Position numbers and translations under genes: made by a program
Notes under the pieces: generated by a model
Databases searched by the model: none
The model's input: only the letters and a program-made list of their open reading frames with translations
What the model was told of the DNA's origin: nothing
Assembly (NCBI RefSeq): GCF_004348545.1
Contig: NZ_SMKL01000017.1
Span: forward strand, 1 to 64,000
Source: Jiangella ureilytica
Lineage (GTDB): Bacteria > Actinomycetota > Actinomycetes > Jiangellales > Jiangellaceae
DNA: 64,000 nt
Direction of reading: 5' to 3'
In this document: positions 41,987-51,018 of the stretch, piece after piece
Numbering within the stretch: position 1 is the stretch's first letter
Layout: each line of letters begins with the position of its first letter

Positions 41987-42660
41987 GAGCTCTCGACCGA
42001 CGGCGTCACGACCAGCTCGCGGACCTCGCAGCCGGGCGGCTGCTCCAGGGCGAACAGCACCGTCCGGGCCACGTCGGCGGGCCGGTTCAGCTTGGCGTCC
42101 GGCGGTGGCTTGTACTGCTCGTCGCGGCCGTCGAAGAACGGGGTGTCCATGCCGCCGGGCACGAGCAGCGTGACGCCGACCCGTCCGGCCGTCTCCGCCG
42201 CCAACGCCCGGGTGAACCCGACCACGCCGAACTTCGACGCGCAGTAGGCGGTGGCATCGCTCACCGCCCGCAGCCCCAACGTCGACGCGACCGTCACGAT
42301 GCGCCCGTTCCGGGATTCCAGCAGCGGCAGCGCGGCCCGGACCACCCTGACCGTGCCCAGCAGGTTCACCTGGATCACCCGTTCCCAGTCGGTCGCCGGC
42401 ACGTCCTCCAGCCGCCCGCACGCGTCGACCCCGGCGCAGGTGACGACGGCGTCCAGCCCGCCGGTCCGCTCCACGGCCGCGCGGACGGCGCCGTCCGCGG
42501 CGCCCGGGTCGGCGAGGTCGGCGACGACGTGCTCCAGCGGCGCGTCCGGTGCCACCCGGTCCAGCACGATGGGCCGGCCGCCGGCGTCGTCGACGGCCCG
42601 GGCCACTGCCGCGCCCAGACCCGACGCTCCTCCGGTGACCAGCACGGTTCCCAGCGTCAT
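41977..42660 (-). CDS. SDR family oxidoreductase
   Basis: Classical SDR of 227 residues. TGGASGLGAAVAR (about 9-21) binds the cofactor, DLAD marks the base-binding acidic region, VTCAGV replaces NAG, the Ser is in VASTLGL and the catalytic pair is in YCASK (about 153-157). Its ATG overlaps the hldE-like stop by four bases. Within the glycan operon it might reduce or oxidise a sugar or act as an epimerase half-reaction; the role is not deducible. Confidence 0.88.
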   Translation of the reverse strand: MTLGTVLVTGGASGLGAAVARAVDDAGGRPIVLDRVAPDAPLEHVVADLADPGAADGAVRAAVERTGGLDAVVTCAGVDACGRLEDVPATDWERVIQVNLLGTVRVVRAALPLLESRNGRIVTVASTLGLRAVSDATAYCASKFGVVGFTRALAAETAGRVGVTLLVPGGMDTPFFDGRDEQYKPPPDAKLNRPADVARTVLFALEQPPGCEVRELVVTPSVESSWP

Positions 42661-44087
42661 GAGCTCCTCCTCGTGGTCAGTTCCGGGATCTTGGCCGCCG
42701 AGCGGGCGACGGCGCGGACCAGCGCCGTCGTGGAGTGCCCGTCGACGTACGGCAGGGTGACGATCTGCCCGCCCCACTCGCGGACCACCGCCGCCTCCGG
42801 CAGCTCGGCTCCGGCGTAGTCGCCGCCCTTGGCCCACAGGTCCGGTCGCAGCCGGCGCAGCACCGGCACCGGGGTGTCGTCGTCGAAGATCTCGACGGCG
42901 TCGACGCATTCCAGCGCCTGGAGCACCCGGGCCCGGTCCGCGGCGGCGACCACGGGACGGGCCGGGCCCTTGAGCCGGCGCACGGACGCGTCGGAGTTCA
43001 GGCAGACGACCAGGGCGTCACCGAGCCGCCGGGCCGCCTGCAGGCTGGCCACGTGCCCGGCGTGCAGCAGGTCGAAACAGCCGCCGGTCGCCACCACCAC
43101 GCCGCCGCGGGCCTGGACCTCGGCGATCACGTCGCGGCCGTACCGCCCGCCCGGCCCGGACGCCGGTTCCGCACCGTCGGAGATCGCCAGGCTCGTCGCG
43201 CCCCCGGCCGCCACGTACGCCGTCGCAGCCACGACAGCGTGCCGCACCGCCTCGCCGGTCATCCGGCCCGCACCCAGCAGCGTCGCCGCCGCCGCCGCGA
43301 ACATGTCGCCGGCCCCGCACGGGTCGAGGTCCGGCGCGGACGGCGCCGGGACCGCCACCGGGGCGCCCTGGCCGTGCGACAGCAATGCACCCCGGGCGCC
43401 CAGCGTCACGGCCACCGCGCCGGCGCCCCACTCGCGCACCAGGGTGTCAGCGTCATGCGCCGCCCGCGCCCACGAACTGCTCGCGCTGTAGTCACCGGTC
43501 CCACCGGTGCGCCGGACCCACGTGCTCGCCTCAATCGCGTTGGGCGTCACGAGATGGACGCCAGGAACGGGGCGGTCGCCGCGCGGGTGCGGGTCCCAGA
43601 CGACGGGTGCCCTCCGCGGCAGAGTCTCGAGGAACCACCGGATGCTCGGCACCGCCGTGACCCCGCGCCCGTAGTCCGACACCAGCACCGCGTCGGCCTC
43701 GGAGAGCGCGTTGACCGCCGGGCGGGTGAGCTCGCCGATCTCCGCGGGCTCGCCGCCCCTGTCCAGCCGTGCGACGGACTGCCCACCTGCGCGGATGCGC
43801 TCTTTCACTGGTGTGTGCCCGACGGAGGACAGCGGCAGCACCGTCACCCGCCCGGCCAGCAGGTCACACAGTGTGCGCGCCGCGTCGTCGTGGGCCATGG
43901 GTGCGACCAGGGTCACGTCGGCACCGCCGGCGGCCAACCAGGCGGCCAGCGCCGCGCCCCCGGGACGCGGGTGCTCGGTGAGGTCCTCCAGGACCGGCAC
44001 CGGTGCGTCCGGGGCCAGCCGGGTCGCCTGTCCGACCAGGTCGACGTCGAGGAGCACGTCGCCGATCACGGTGAGTCGCACGGTCAT
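42657..44087 (-). CDS. hldE: Bifunctional heptose-7-phosphate kinase/heptose-1-phosphate adenylyltransferase
   Basis: HldE-type fusion of 476 residues. Residues 1-315 form a PfkB kinase (GDVLLDVDLVG near the start, HPRPGGAALAAWLAAGG, and DPCGAGDMFAAAAATLLG with the catalytic Asp). Residues about 335-465 form a nucleotidyltransferase (GGCFDLLHAGHVASLQAARR with HxGH; SDASVRRLKGPARPV). HldE makes ADP-glycero-manno-heptose with GmhA, GmhB and HldD. Its presence in a probable Gram-positive beside GmhB and two GT9 genes is strong evidence for an ADP-heptose pathway. Both ends overlap neighbouring genes by four bases. Confidence 0.92.
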   Translation of the reverse strand: MTVRLTVIGDVLLDVDLVGQATRLAPDAPVPVLEDLTEHPRPGGAALAAWLAAGGADVTLVAPMAHDDAARTLCDLLAGRVTVLPLSSVGHTPVKERIRAGGQSVARLDRGGEPAEIGELTRPAVNALSEADAVLVSDYGRGVTAVPSIRWFLETLPRRAPVVWDPHPRGDRPVPGVHLVTPNAIEASTWVRRTGGTGDYSASSSWARAAHDADTLVREWGAGAVAVTLGARGALLSHGQGAPVAVPAPSAPDLDPCGAGDMFAAAAATLLGAGRMTGEAVRHAVVAATAYVAAGGATSLAISDGAEPASGPGGRYGRDVIAEVQARGGVVVATGGCFDLLHAGHVASLQAARRLGDALVVCLNSDASVRRLKGPARPVVAAADRARVLQALECVDAVEIFDDDTPVPVLRRLRPDLWAKGGDYAGAELPEAAVVREWGGQIVTLPYVDGHSTTALVRAVARSAAKIPELTTRRSS

Positions 44088-45286
44088 CCCGGCGCCTCCG
44101 TCGAGACGGCCGCGGCGACGCGGGCGTAGACGCGTTCGGTGTCGCGGGCCACGCGGTCCCAGCCGTAGAGCCGGCGGGCGCGGCGCACGCCGGCGCGGCC
44201 GTAGGCCTCGCGCCGAGGCCGGGCGGCCAGCAGGTCGCGCAGCACCCGTGCCAGCAGGTCCGGCCGTCGCGGTGGCACCAACTCGCCGGTGACTCCGGGC
44301 CGGACGGTGTCGAGCAGGCCGCCGACCGCGGTGCCGACGACCGGCCGCCCGCACGCCATCGCCTCGACGGGCACGATGCCGAACGGCTCGTACCACGGCA
44401 CGGCCACCACGACGTCGGCGGAGGCGATCAGTCTCGGCACTGCGGCGCGGTCGACCCGGCCGAGCAGCCGGACCCGGTCCGCCGTGCCGTTGTCCCGCGC
44501 CCGCGCCAGCAGCCGCTGGGCCTCGGGGTCGATGGCCAGTGCGTCGGCGGAGGGCCCGCCGGCGACCACCAGCTCCGCGCCCGGCACCTCGGCGAGGGCT
44601 TCGACGGCGTCCGCGAGGCCCTTGCGCTCCACGAGCCGGCCGACGGCCAGCAGCCGCGGCCGCCGGTCCGGCGGCGGGGCCGGCTGCGGGCCGAACGCCT
44701 GGAGGTCGACGCCGCACGGGACGATCGTCGCGCGGCCGGGGCCCAGACCCATCCCGCACAGCTCGGCCACCTCGTCGGTGCACGTCGCGATGACGTGGTC
44801 GGCCTGGCGGCAGAGCCCGGACTCCACCGCGATGCGCTCCGCCGGGCTGGTGTCCTTGCGGCCCTGATGGCGTCGCTTCACCGTGCCGAGGGCGTGGAAG
44901 GTCTGCACGACCGGCACACCAGTCGCCTGTCCGGCCCGGACCGCGGCGAGGCCGCTCATCCAGAAGTGCGCGTGGGCGACGTCGTAATGCTCGGTGGCCC
45001 ATCGGTCGGTCAGGTACGCCGCGAACGCGTCCATGTGTGGCAGCAGTTCGTCCTTCGGGACGTCGGCCGGAGGCCCGGCGGGGACGTGCTCGACGACGTA
45101 ACCGTCCGGCGCCCGCACGCGCGGCGGCGCCTGAGGGTCGTCGCGCCGGGTGAAGACCGTGACGTCGTGACCACGTGCGACCAGGTGTGCGGCCAACGCG
45201 GCGACGTGCACGTTCTGGCCGCCGGCATCGACACCGCCGATGACGGCGAGCGGGCTGGCGTGCTCGGACACCATCGCGATCCGCAT
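44084..45286 (-). CDS. Glycosyltransferase family 4 protein
   Basis: GT-B retaining glycosyltransferase of 400 residues. The N-terminus MRIAMVSEHASPL and GGVDAGGQNVHVAALA give the GT4 donor-loop motif; the C-terminal half has LLAVGRLVERKGLADAVEAL and EPFGIVPVEAMACGRPVVGTAVGG (E-x7-E motif). It is closest in style to sucrose-phosphate-synthase/MshA-like GT4 enzymes. Its ATG shares one base with the stop of the upstream GT9 gene and its end overlaps hldE by four bases. Part of the glycan operon. Confidence 0.92.
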   Translation of the reverse strand: MRIAMVSEHASPLAVIGGVDAGGQNVHVAALAAHLVARGHDVTVFTRRDDPQAPPRVRAPDGYVVEHVPAGPPADVPKDELLPHMDAFAAYLTDRWATEHYDVAHAHFWMSGLAAVRAGQATGVPVVQTFHALGTVKRRHQGRKDTSPAERIAVESGLCRQADHVIATCTDEVAELCGMGLGPGRATIVPCGVDLQAFGPQPAPPPDRRPRLLAVGRLVERKGLADAVEALAEVPGAELVVAGGPSADALAIDPEAQRLLARARDNGTADRVRLLGRVDRAAVPRLIASADVVVAVPWYEPFGIVPVEAMACGRPVVGTAVGGLLDTVRPGVTGELVPPRRPDLLARVLRDLLAARPRREAYGRAGVRRARRLYGWDRVARDTERVYARVAAAVSTEAPG

Positions 45287-46311
45287 CAGACCACCTTCTC
45301 CACGAGACGGGACATCGCGGCGACGGCGCGGACCACCTCGTCCGCGGTCACCGACGACAGGCAGGGATGTCCGGGGACCGAGCACGTCGTCACCCTGCTG
45401 TCGCGGCAAGGGGCGTGCTGGTCGCCGAGTAGGACGCGCGGCACCCCGTACGGCGCCCAGCGGGCGGCGGGCACCGTCGGGGCGAACAGCGAGACGACCG
45501 GCGTGCCGACGGCGGCCGCCAGGTGCGCCGGACCGGTGTTCCCCACCACGACCACCTCGGCCCCGGAGAGCACGGCGGCCAGCTGGGCCAGGTCGGTGCG
45601 GCCGCCGAGATCGACGGCGACGTCCGCCGCGACCATGCCGGTCAGCGCGGTCTCGGCCGGGGCTCCCGTGACGACCACCCGGTGGCCGGCGTCATGGAGG
45701 AGCCGTGCGACCGCGGCGAACCGGTCCGGCGGCCAGGCCCGGGCCGGCGCCGACGTACCCGGATGCAGGACGACGTAGGGCGGCGCTCCCGTCAGGGACC
45801 GCACGTCGGGCAGCGGCCGCCGCACCGCGAGCCGGCCGTCGTCGCCCGCGGGCAGCCGGTATCCCGCGACGAGCGCCAGCGACAGCGCTCGCTCCGACTC
45901 CGGGCGGTCGTCGGTCAGGCGATGGCGCAGATCCAGCAGCGCGCCGGGGTAGTCCTCGCTGATGCCGCCGACCCAGCCGACGCCGGCCAGTCGCAGCAGC
46001 AGCGCCGTCGGCAGTGGGGACTGGTGGAAGGACGTGAAGACCAGCGCCGCGTCGTACCGCCGGTCCCGCAGCGTCGCGACCAGGGCGGCCACGTCGCCGG
46101 GATCGGCGGGGGACGGGTTCAGGCCGACCCAGGGGCACTGCCAGACGAGGACGTCCTCGACGCCGGGCAGCAACCGGGCCGCCGTGCCCCCACGCGGGCC
46201 GGCCAGCACGTCGACCGTGGCACCGGACGCGGCGACGGCACGGATGGCCGGCCCCGCCAGCAGTACGTCGCCGGTGGCGTCGAGGCGCACGCAGAGCACG
46301 CGGGAGCTCAC
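45286..46311 (-). CDS. Glycosyltransferase family 9 (heptosyltransferase-like)
   Basis: Second GT9 of the operon, 341 residues. RLDATGDVLLAGPAIRAVAA (about 9-28) is the N-terminal signature; VVLHPGTSAPARAWPPDRFAAVA and VVVGNTGPAHLAAAVGTPVVSLFAPTVP form the donor site. A Cys-containing tail (HAPCRDSRVTTCSVPGHPCLS) is seen in other GT9 enzymes. GTG 46311 overlaps the previous stop by four bases (GTGA); GTG 46314 is an alternative. With hldE and gmhB it suggests two different heptosyl or hexosyl transfers. Confidence 0.88.
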   Translation of the reverse strand: MSSRVLCVRLDATGDVLLAGPAIRAVAASGATVDVLAGPRGGTAARLLPGVEDVLVWQCPWVGLNPSPADPGDVAALVATLRDRRYDAALVFTSFHQSPLPTALLLRLAGVGWVGGISEDYPGALLDLRHRLTDDRPESERALSLALVAGYRLPAGDDGRLAVRRPLPDVRSLTGAPPYVVLHPGTSAPARAWPPDRFAAVARLLHDAGHRVVVTGAPAETALTGMVAADVAVDLGGRTDLAQLAAVLSGAEVVVVGNTGPAHLAAAVGTPVVSLFAPTVPAARWAPYGVPRVLLGDQHAPCRDSRVTTCSVPGHPCLSSVTADEVVRAVAAMSRLVEKVV

Positions 46312-47741
46312 CACGCACCTCCCAGCACCGTCTCGACCGCGCGCCCGAGGTCGGGAGCGACGTGCCGCGCGGCGCTCACCTCGGCCGAACGGGTCTGCGG
46401 GCCGGGCACGAGCAGGCCCGTCGCACCGGCCGCCTCGGCTGCGTCGACGTCGGCCCCGATGTCGCCGATGACGACGCACCGGGCCGGCTCGACGCCGAGC
46501 TCGGCGCACGCGGCCAGGACCATGCCTGCCGCGGGCTTGCGGCAGCCGCAGCCGTCGCCGGGTCCGTGCGGACACACCCGCCAGACGTCGAAGGGGCCCA
46601 GCAGCTGCTCGACGCGGGTGTTCACGCGCTCGACGTCGTCCTCGGCGAGCAGTCCGCGGGCCACGCCGGACTGGTTGGTGACCACGCCGAGCCGGACACC
46701 GGCGGCACGCAATCGGCCGAGTGCGGCCTCCGCGCCCGGCATCGGGTCGACCAGCTCCGGATCGCCGTTGTAGGGCACGTCGCGCACCAGGGTGCCGTCC
46801 CGGTCCAGCAGTACCAGCTCCGGGACGCCGCGCCACTGGCCGGCGCCGCGGTGCCGCCACCAGCCGCGGGCGGTGTGCCACATCGCGGCGGGCGGAATCA
46901 CGGCGCTGGTCACCAGCATCATGACGATCTCGGCGGGGTCGCGTGGACCCGGGGTGATCCGGCCGACGGCGAAGTCCCCGGTCGCGGCCAGCCAGCCGGC
47001 CGCGGCCATGGCGGCCGCCCGGTGCCGGCCCGCGGCGGTGGCGAGGAGCGCACCGGCGCCCAGAGCCGTCGTCACCAGGTGGGCCCGGCGGCGACCCGGC
47101 CCGGCGCCGGCCTGTGCCCGCCAGTCCGGGCCGTGCAGCCGCCGCATGAGCACGTCGTCGGCGTTGCCGGCCTGCACCTTCACGCTGGTCCAGAAGCCGG
47201 CCGGCCGAACCGGGTGGACGATGCCGCGGCCGCCGCGGACCAGCAGGCCACCGGCGGCCCGCACCCGTAGCGCCAGGTCGGAGTCCTCGCGGTACGCGCG
47301 CGGGAATCGTTCGTCGAAGCCGCCCGCTGCAGCCAGTGCCTCCCGGCGGTAGGTCAGATCGGCTGTGATCCACCGTCCCGCCTCCAGCCCGGCGGTGCTG
47401 CGCTCCCAGTCGGTCGGACGCCGGTGCTCCGGCAGCGGCACGGTCACCCGGCCCTGGCTGCCCGCGACGTCATCGGCGGCCGTCGCCAGATCCTCAGCGA
47501 GGCGCTGCAGCCAGTCCGGCCCCACGATCACGTCATCGTCCAGGAAGCTCACCCAGGGCGTCCGGGCCCGCCGCCAGCCGCGATTGCGAGCGGCGGCCGG
47601 GCCGGACCTGGTCGCGGAGTCGTCGACGACGATGACGTCGGCCGGTCGCGGACCGCGCGACTCGCGCAGCGACCGGAGCAACACCCCCAGGCTCGGCCGC
47701 CCGACCGTGGGGATCACGACGGTGGTGGGCAGCACCGGCAT
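46308..47741 (-). CDS. Glycosyltransferase family 2 fused to GmhB-type HAD phosphatase
   Basis: Fusion of 477 residues. The GT2 domain (1-205) has TVVIPTVGRPSL, VDDSATRSGPAAARNRG and the DDD metal motif at 68-70 (VSFLDDDVIVG). A hydrophobic stretch (about 222-300) follows. The HAD domain (305-477) is GmhB-like: LLDRDGTLVRDVPYNGDPE (nucleophile Asp313 and Asp315), TNQSGVARG, and zinc ligands Cys390, His392, Cys398, Cys400 in CPHGPGDGCGCRKP. GmhB removes the C7 phosphate of heptose bisphosphate, the step between the two HldE activities. Fusion to a glycosyltransferase is unusual. One-base overlap with the carbamoyltransferase stop. Confidence 0.9.
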   Translation of the reverse strand: MPVLPTTVVIPTVGRPSLGVLLRSLRESRGPRPADVIVVDDSATRSGPAAARNRGWRRARTPWVSFLDDDVIVGPDWLQRLAEDLATAADDVAGSQGRVTVPLPEHRRPTDWERSTAGLEAGRWITADLTYRREALAAAGGFDERFPRAYREDSDLALRVRAAGGLLVRGGRGIVHPVRPAGFWTSVKVQAGNADDVLMRRLHGPDWRAQAGAGPGRRRAHLVTTALGAGALLATAAGRHRAAAMAAAGWLAATGDFAVGRITPGPRDPAEIVMMLVTSAVIPPAAMWHTARGWWRHRGAGQWRGVPELVLLDRDGTLVRDVPYNGDPELVDPMPGAEAALGRLRAAGVRLGVVTNQSGVARGLLAEDDVERVNTRVEQLLGPFDVWRVCPHGPGDGCGCRKPAAGMVLAACAELGVEPARCVVIGDIGADVDAAEAAGATGLLVPGPQTRSAEVSAARHVAPDLGRAVETVLGGAW

Positions 47742-49381
47742 CACCCAGCCCCCGGGCGGCGGACGACGAACGGACCGAGCGCGAGCAGGTCCACTGGCGC
47801 GGAGCCGAAGCACTCCAGCGCGTCCCGCGGGCTGTCGACCATGGGCCGGCCGGCGGTGTTCAGGCTGGTGTTGATGACGACGGGCAGCCCGGTGCGCCGT
47901 TCGAAGGCGGAGAGCATGCGGACCACCAGCGGCTCGGCCCTCTGGTCGACCGTCTGGATGCGCGCGGTGCCGTCGACGTGGACGGCGGCCGGGACGCGAT
48001 CGCGCCACGCCGGGTTCACCTCATGGGTGAACAGCATGTACGGCGACGGGATCGGGCCGCGGGAGAACACGTCGCCGGCCCGCTCGGCCAGCACCATCGG
48101 CGCGACCGGCCGGAACTGCTCGCGGCCCTTGACGTCGTTGAGCCGGGCCAGATTCGCCACCCGACCGGGGTGCGCGAGCAGCGACCGGTGCCCGAGCGCC
48201 CGCGGTCCGTACTCGCTGCGGCCCTGGAACCAGGCGACGATGCCGTCAGCGGCCAGCGCGCCGGCCACCGCGTCTGCGACGTCGGCCGGCCTCTCGTACG
48301 GGAGCCGGGCGGTCCGCAGGACGCCCTCGAGCTCGTCGTCGGTCCACTCGCGGCCGAGATCGGCGCCGGGCATCGGCCGCACGGCGTCGCCGACCGACCG
48401 GGCCACGTGAAGAGCCGCGCCGAGCGCCGTCCCGGCGTCACCGGCCGCCGGCTGCACCCACACCTCGTCGTAGCCGCTCTCCTGAGCGACGACGGTGTTG
48501 GCCACGCAGTTCAGCGCGACGCCCCCGGCCAGGGTCAGCCTGGTGCCGCCGCTCTGTGCCCGAAGCCACGACGTGAGCTCGACCAGCACCTCCTCCAGCC
48601 GGCGCTGCACGCTCGCGGCGAGGTCGGCGTGCGCCTCGGTCCACTCCTGGCCGGGCCTGCGGGCCGGCGCGTAGACGGCCCAGTCGACCGGGTCGGTGCG
48701 GAAGCCGCCGTCGGCCGTGGCGTACACCGCGTCGCGGACGGCGTCGAGGTAGCGCGGACGACCATAGGCCGCCAGTGCCATGACCTTGTACTCGTCGCTG
48801 CTGCGCAGGAATCCCAGGTGCTCGGTGACATCCTCGTAGAGCAGCCCGATCGAGTGCGGCAGCTCCTGCGTGACCAGCGTCTTCAGCGCGCCGGACTCGT
48901 CGTACCGGCCGGCCAGATGGCTGGCGCGCTCGCCTCGGCCGTCGAGCACCAGCACGTCGCAGCCCTCGAAGGGCGCGGCCAGCCCGGCCGATGCCGCGTG
49001 GGCGACATGATGGGCGACGTAGCGGACCCGGCGCGGATCGAGCCCGGGCAGCGCGGTCGCGATGAACCGGGGTGCGGCCTCGGCGTAGGTCAGCCGCAGG
49101 TGGTCCCAGGGGTCGTGCAGGCCCATCTCCGCGGTCGGCCGGGCCAGCGCCGGATCGAAGGAGTAGCCGACGGCGTCGAGGTCGGCCGGCTCGAGGCCGG
49201 CGTATTCCAAGCACCACCGCGCCGACTCCTCAGGCAGTTCCCACGCCGAGAACGGGACCGGCCGCTTGCCGTGTTTGCGGCGGCTGAACCGTTCCTCCTC
49301 TGTGGCGGCGACGACCTCGCCGTCGATCACCAGGGCGGCTGCGGGGTCGTGGAAGATCGCGTTGATGCCCAGTACTTTCAT
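47741..49381 (-). CDS. Carbamoyltransferase (NodU/TobZ family)
   Basis: Protein of 546 residues with a Kae1-like N-terminal domain (LGINAIFHDPAAALVIDG; metal ligands in VAHHVAHAASA; VLVLDGRGERAS) and a YrdC-like C-terminal domain (GRSEYGPRALGHRSLLA and PVVINTSLNTAGRPMVDSP). The family O-carbamoylates sugars or antibiotic aglycones using carbamoyl phosphate and ATP. It is first in the seven-gene glycan operon, with GGAAGG upstream of the ATG. It most likely decorates the glycan made by the downstream enzymes. Confidence 0.92.
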   Translation of the reverse strand: MKVLGINAIFHDPAAALVIDGEVVAATEEERFSRRKHGKRPVPFSAWELPEESARWCLEYAGLEPADLDAVGYSFDPALARPTAEMGLHDPWDHLRLTYAEAAPRFIATALPGLDPRRVRYVAHHVAHAASAGLAAPFEGCDVLVLDGRGERASHLAGRYDESGALKTLVTQELPHSIGLLYEDVTEHLGFLRSSDEYKVMALAAYGRPRYLDAVRDAVYATADGGFRTDPVDWAVYAPARRPGQEWTEAHADLAASVQRRLEEVLVELTSWLRAQSGGTRLTLAGGVALNCVANTVVAQESGYDEVWVQPAAGDAGTALGAALHVARSVGDAVRPMPGADLGREWTDDELEGVLRTARLPYERPADVADAVAGALAADGIVAWFQGRSEYGPRALGHRSLLAHPGRVANLARLNDVKGREQFRPVAPMVLAERAGDVFSRGPIPSPYMLFTHEVNPAWRDRVPAAVHVDGTARIQTVDQRAEPLVVRMLSAFERRTGLPVVINTSLNTAGRPMVDSPRDALECFGSAPVDLLALGPFVVRRPGAG

Positions 49382-49507
49382 GGGACGTGCCTTCCGGGCG
49401 AATGGCGGGTCCCCGCCTCCATTCCCCTGTTCGCCGATGAGAAACACCTCGACTGCGAAGCGTTTCTCAGGGTGCATGGACCGAGTAACGCCGGGCATTG
49501 CCGCGGC

Positions 49508-50476
49508 ATGCGGGTTCTCGTCTGGCACGTGCACGGCGCCTACACCACGTCGCTGGTCCAAGGCGGCCACGACTACCTGGTTCCGGTGATGCCGGATCGC
49601 GGCCCCTACGGACGGGGGCGGGCCGACACCTACCTGTGGCCGCGCAGCGCCCTCGAGGTGTCGCCCGGCGACCTGCGCGACCAGGAGGTCGACGTCGTGA
49701 TCCTGCAGCGGCCGCACGAGGTGACGCTGGCGGCGCAGTGGCTGGACCGGCGGCCGGGAGCAGACGTGCCGGCGGTGTATCTCGAGCACAACACGCCCGG
49801 AGGCGGCGGCGCGGTGACGACCGTGCACCCGCTGGCCGGGCAGAGGGACATTCCGATCGTGCACGTGACCCACTTCAACGCCCTGGTGTGGGACTCCGGC
49901 GCGGCGCCGGCGAGGGTGATCGAGCACGGGATCGTCGACCCCGGACACCGCTACACCGGCGAGATCGAGGCGGCCGGCGTGGTCGTGAACGAACCGGTCC
50001 GCCGCGGCCGCGCCGTAGGCACCGACCTGGTGCCGGAGCTGGCGCGCGCCGCACCACTCGACGTGTTCGGCATGGCGGTCGACGACCTGCACGGCGCCGT
50101 GCTGGTGCCGGCGGGGCGGCTGCGGACGTTCGCCGACCTGTCTCAGGACCGCATGCATGCCGAGCTGGCGCGCCGCCGGGTGTACGTCCACCTGCACCGC
50201 TGGACATCGCTCGGGCTGTCACTGCTGGAAGCGATGCACCTGGGGATGCCGGTGGTGGTGCTGGGTTGCACCGAGGCGCCGTTCGCGGTGCCGCCCGCCG
50301 CCGGGTGTGTCTCGGTGCGGCCGTCGGAGCTGGCCGACGCGGTGGCCTCGTTCCTTCGCGATGCGGACGCCGCCCGCGCGGCCGGGACCGCGGCCCGCGA
50401 CGCCGCGCTGTCGCGCTACGGTCTCGAGCGTTTCCTCTCCGACTGGGACGCCGTCCTGGCCGAGGCCGCCGGCTGA
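49508..50476 (+). CDS. Glycosyltransferase (GT4-like)
   Basis: Protein of 322 residues of GT-B appearance. MRVLVWHVHGAYTTSL begins it, AVYLEHNTPGG and IVHVTHFNALVWDSG lie in the middle, HGIVDPGHRYTGE follows, and the C-terminal donor region is HRWTSLGLSLLEAMHLGMPVVVLGCTEA (cited for position, about 228-255), which carries the E-x7 type motif. It is divergent from the operon head with 126 bases between the starts, so it belongs to the same glycan locus. Donor unknown. Confidence 0.82.
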   Translation: MRVLVWHVHGAYTTSLVQGGHDYLVPVMPDRGPYGRGRADTYLWPRSALEVSPGDLRDQEVDVVILQRPHEVTLAAQWLDRRPGADVPAVYLEHNTPGGGGAVTTVHPLAGQRDIPIVHVTHFNALVWDSGAAPARVIEHGIVDPGHRYTGEIEAAGVVVNEPVRRGRAVGTDLVPELARAAPLDVFGMAVDDLHGAVLVPAGRLRTFADLSQDRMHAELARRRVYVHLHRWTSLGLSLLEAMHLGMPVVVLGCTEAPFAVPPAAGCVSVRPSELADAVASFLRDADAARAAGTAARDAALSRYGLERFLSDWDAVLAEAAG

Positions 50477-50501
50477 CCGTCCGGCCGCGGTGCGGGGCGT
50501 G

Positions 50502-50903
50502 TCACCCGGCGAGGAACGACAGCCGCAGCCGGCGCTCGCGGTTGTCGACATTGGAGTCGACGACGACCACGCTCTGCCAGGTGCCCAGCGCCGGCGCGCC
50601 GCCCAGGACCGGCAGGGTGAGCGACGGCGCGATGAAGGCGGGCAGCACGTGGTCGCGGCCGTGGCCCCGGCTGCCGTGGCGGTGCCGGTAGACGTCCTCG
50701 CGGGGGAGCAGGCGGTCGACCGCGCCGGCGAGGTCGGGCTCGGTGCCGGAGCCGGTCTCGATGAGCGCCAGCCCGGCCGTCGCGTGCGGCACGAAGAGGT
50801 GGCACAGCCCGTCGCCGCGGCCGCGGCAGAACTCGAGCACCTCGCGCGTCACGTCGGTGACCAGGTCGGTGCCCGTGCGCAGGTCGATGATCAGACTGTC
50901 CAC
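50502..50903 (-). CDS. YjbQ (UPF0047) family protein
   Basis: Protein of 133 residues with the full YjbQ pattern: VTREVLEFCRGRGDGLCHLFVPHATAGLALIETG (cited for position, about 18-50), GRDHVLPAFIAPSLTLPVLGG and the terminal GTWQSVVVVDSNVDNRERRLRLSFL. The fold is a trimer with a His-rich site; some members have weak thiamine-phosphate synthase activity but the true role is unsettled. GTG start. It converges on the glycosyltransferase gene with 25 bases between. Confidence 0.9.
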   Translation of the reverse strand: MDSLIIDLRTGTDLVTDVTREVLEFCRGRGDGLCHLFVPHATAGLALIETGSGTEPDLAGAVDRLLPREDVYRHRHGSRGHGRDHVLPAFIAPSLTLPVLGGAPALGTWQSVVVVDSNVDNRERRLRLSFLAG

Positions 50904-51018
50904 CGGACCATTGTGACCGCTCGCCGCCATCGGCGTTCCGGCTGGGCTCCGTCTGCCCGTAACCTTCTGGCCAGCGAGGTGATCACACTGTGCGGCGGGC
51001 GCCACGGGGAGGCGAGCG

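Noticed and set aside
42735-44129. A 464-codon plus-strand open frame opposite hldE
   Set aside because: No recognisable domain, while the minus strand holds both HldE modules.
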